Below are positions 63,261 through 64,000 of a stretch of 64,000 nt of DNA, piece by piece. The stretch is from Achromobacter mucicolens. GTDB taxonomy: Bacteria; Pseudomonadota; Gammaproteobacteria; Burkholderiales; Burkholderiaceae_B. How positions within the stretch are numbered: the first letter of the stretch is position 1; every line of letters starts with the position of its first letter. The stretch spans positions 20,341 through 84,340 of the forward strand of contig NZ_CADIJP010000022.1 of assembly GCF_902859725.1 (NCBI RefSeq), given 5' to 3'. A program made the translations under genes and the position numbers. The notes below the pieces were generated by a model that saw only the letters and a list, made by a program, of their open reading frames with translations, was not told the origin of the DNA and made no database searches.

Positions 63261-63932
63261 TTACGAATCGGCGCGGGGTGCGTCCTGCACGCCCGGCGCC
63301 GGAGCGAGCGCAGCCGGCCGGACCACGGGCGTTGCCGCCGGGGCCGGGGCGACTACGCCCATGGAAACGATGTACTTCAGGGCCGCGTCCACGCTCATCT
63401 GAAGGTCGATCACCTCGGCGCGAGGCACCATCAGGAAAAAGCCGGACGTGGGGTTGGGCGTCGTCGGCACGTACACGCTGATGTGGTCGCCAGGCAGGCT
63501 GTCGGCCACTTCACCGCTGGGCGTGCCGGTGACGAAAGCGATGGTCCAGGCCCCCGCGCGCGGATACTGCACCAGCACCGCGCGGCGAAACGCCTGTCCG
63601 TTGGGGGCAAGCACGGTATCGCTGACCTGCTTGACCGAGTTGTAGATGGAGCGCACGAGCGGGATGCGGCCCAGCAGGCTTTCCCACTGGTCGACCATCG
63701 TGCGGCCGATCAGGTTGGCGGCGAACACGCCCGTCAGAAGCACCACCGCGATCACCAGGACGAAGCGGAAACCGGGAATGTCCAGGCCGAACAGCGATTC
63801 GGAGGACAGGAAGCCAGGCACGAACCCTTCCAGGGTGGCGACCAGCAGCCCCAGTACCCACACCGTGATGACCAGGGGAACCCAGATCAACAGCCCGGTG
63901 ATGAAGTACTTCTTGATGACGCGCATTCGCAT
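63261..63932 (-). CDS. DUF502 family membrane protein
   Basis: A 223-aa inner-membrane protein with two helices (about 10-30 and 55-78) and a C-terminal soluble domain, followed by an Ala/Pro-rich tail (about 190-215). The segment IPLVRSIYNSVKQVSDTV and VPTTPNPTSGFFLMVP are family hallmarks. DUF502 genes lie between fmdB-like and aspS genes in many betaproteobacteria, as here. Function is unknown. Confidence 0.9.
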   Translation of the reverse strand: MRMRVIKKYFITGLLIWVPLVITVWVLGLLVATLEGFVPGFLSSESLFGLDIPGFRFVLVIAVVLLTGVFAANLIGRTMVDQWESLLGRIPLVRSIYNSVKQVSDTVLAPNGQAFRRAVLVQYPRAGAWTIAFVTGTPSGEVADSLPGDHISVYVPTTPNPTSGFFLMVPRAEVIDLQMSVDAALKYIVSMGVVAPAPAATPVVRPAALAPAPGVQDAPRADS

Positions 63933-63942
63933 CGCGAGCGCT

Positions 63943-64000
63943 CTAGGAGGCGGCGCTGCCGGCAGCAGGCGCCGCCGGGGCGGGCGTGGCTGCCGGCGCC
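63943..64000 (-). CDS. Probable FmdB-family zinc ribbon protein (3' end)
   Basis: Only the last 18 residues are inside the window. They read as a low-complexity Ala/Pro/Ser tail ending PAAGSAAS and a TAG stop. FmdB-type zinc ribbon proteins in related bacteria often have such tails and lie upstream of DUF502 and aspS, so the assignment is from position and composition, not from a domain. Confidence 0.5.
   Translation of the reverse strand, partial: APAATPAPAAPAAGSAAS

Overview
The window is a 64-kb chromosomal segment of a high-GC betaproteobacterium. The gene order (metK next to two lipid A acyltransferases, dapF-DUF484-xerC, dksA-hslVU, waaC-waaA, an FmdB-like gene-DUF502-aspS) and protein styles fit the Alcaligenaceae (Bordetella/Achromobacter), most likely Achromobacter. 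This is inference from layout and protein content; no search was run. No rRNA, tRNA, CRISPR array, phage or intact insertion sequence was recognised.

Layout. (1) 0-8 kb: end of an MHS-type transporter gene, an amidase, metK, two LpxL/HtrB-type acyltransferases, dapF, a DUF484 gene and xerC. (2) 8-15.2 kb: a zinc block. A minus-strand operon (small membrane ORF, znuC, znuB, znuA, zevA-like, zevB-like) diverges from zur, with a good Zur-box palindrome between them. A His-rich CobW/COG0523 GTPase gene and a dksA gene follow; this DksA keeps only one of the four zinc-finger cysteines. (3) 15-31.8 kb: hslVU, a CusF-like protein, a PduO-type adenosyltransferase, an isolated rmlD, lipA, a LacI-like sensor protein with no DNA-binding domain, a Sel1-repeat gene overlapping lipB, ybeD, a D-amino acid transaminase, a PBP5-type carboxypeptidase, a four-gene MCE/Mla-like lipid transporter, birA, coaX and a 54-aa membrane peptide. 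A tandem 12-bp repeat carrying in-frame stops on both strands ends this part.

(4) 31.8-53.3 kb: a large minus-strand LPS locus. Read in the direction of transcription it holds a WecA/WbpL-type initiating transferase; a GT-C-like membrane protein, a polyprenyl-phosphate sugar synthase, a methyltransferase and a small DMT-type flippase; then two GT4-type glycosyltransferases, the O-antigen ABC exporter (wzm, wzt with a carbohydrate-binding tail), a methyltransferase with a coiled coil, three more glycosyltransferases (two of them multidomain), galE, waaC and waaA. The polymer appears to be built on undecaprenyl phosphate in the cytoplasm, capped by the coiled-coil methyltransferase, recognised by Wzt and exported by Wzm/Wzt. 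The GT-C/GT2/flippase trio looks like a separate periplasmic decoration system. (5) 53.6-64 kb: a CoxG-like protein, an EmrB/QacA-type MFS exporter, an EamA transporter, rmlBAC (dTDP-rhamnose supply, separated from rmlD by about 37 kb), a YbhP-ClsB cardiolipin synthase pair, aspS, DUF502 and the end of a probable FmdB-family gene.

The most interesting points are the zinc-economy block, the candidate three-component glycan decoration system at 48.1-52.1 kb, the methyltransferase-plus-Wzt chain-end system at 41-43.5 kb, a glycosyltransferase that may carry a degenerate methyltransferase domain, and the stop-codon repeat array at 31.8 kb.
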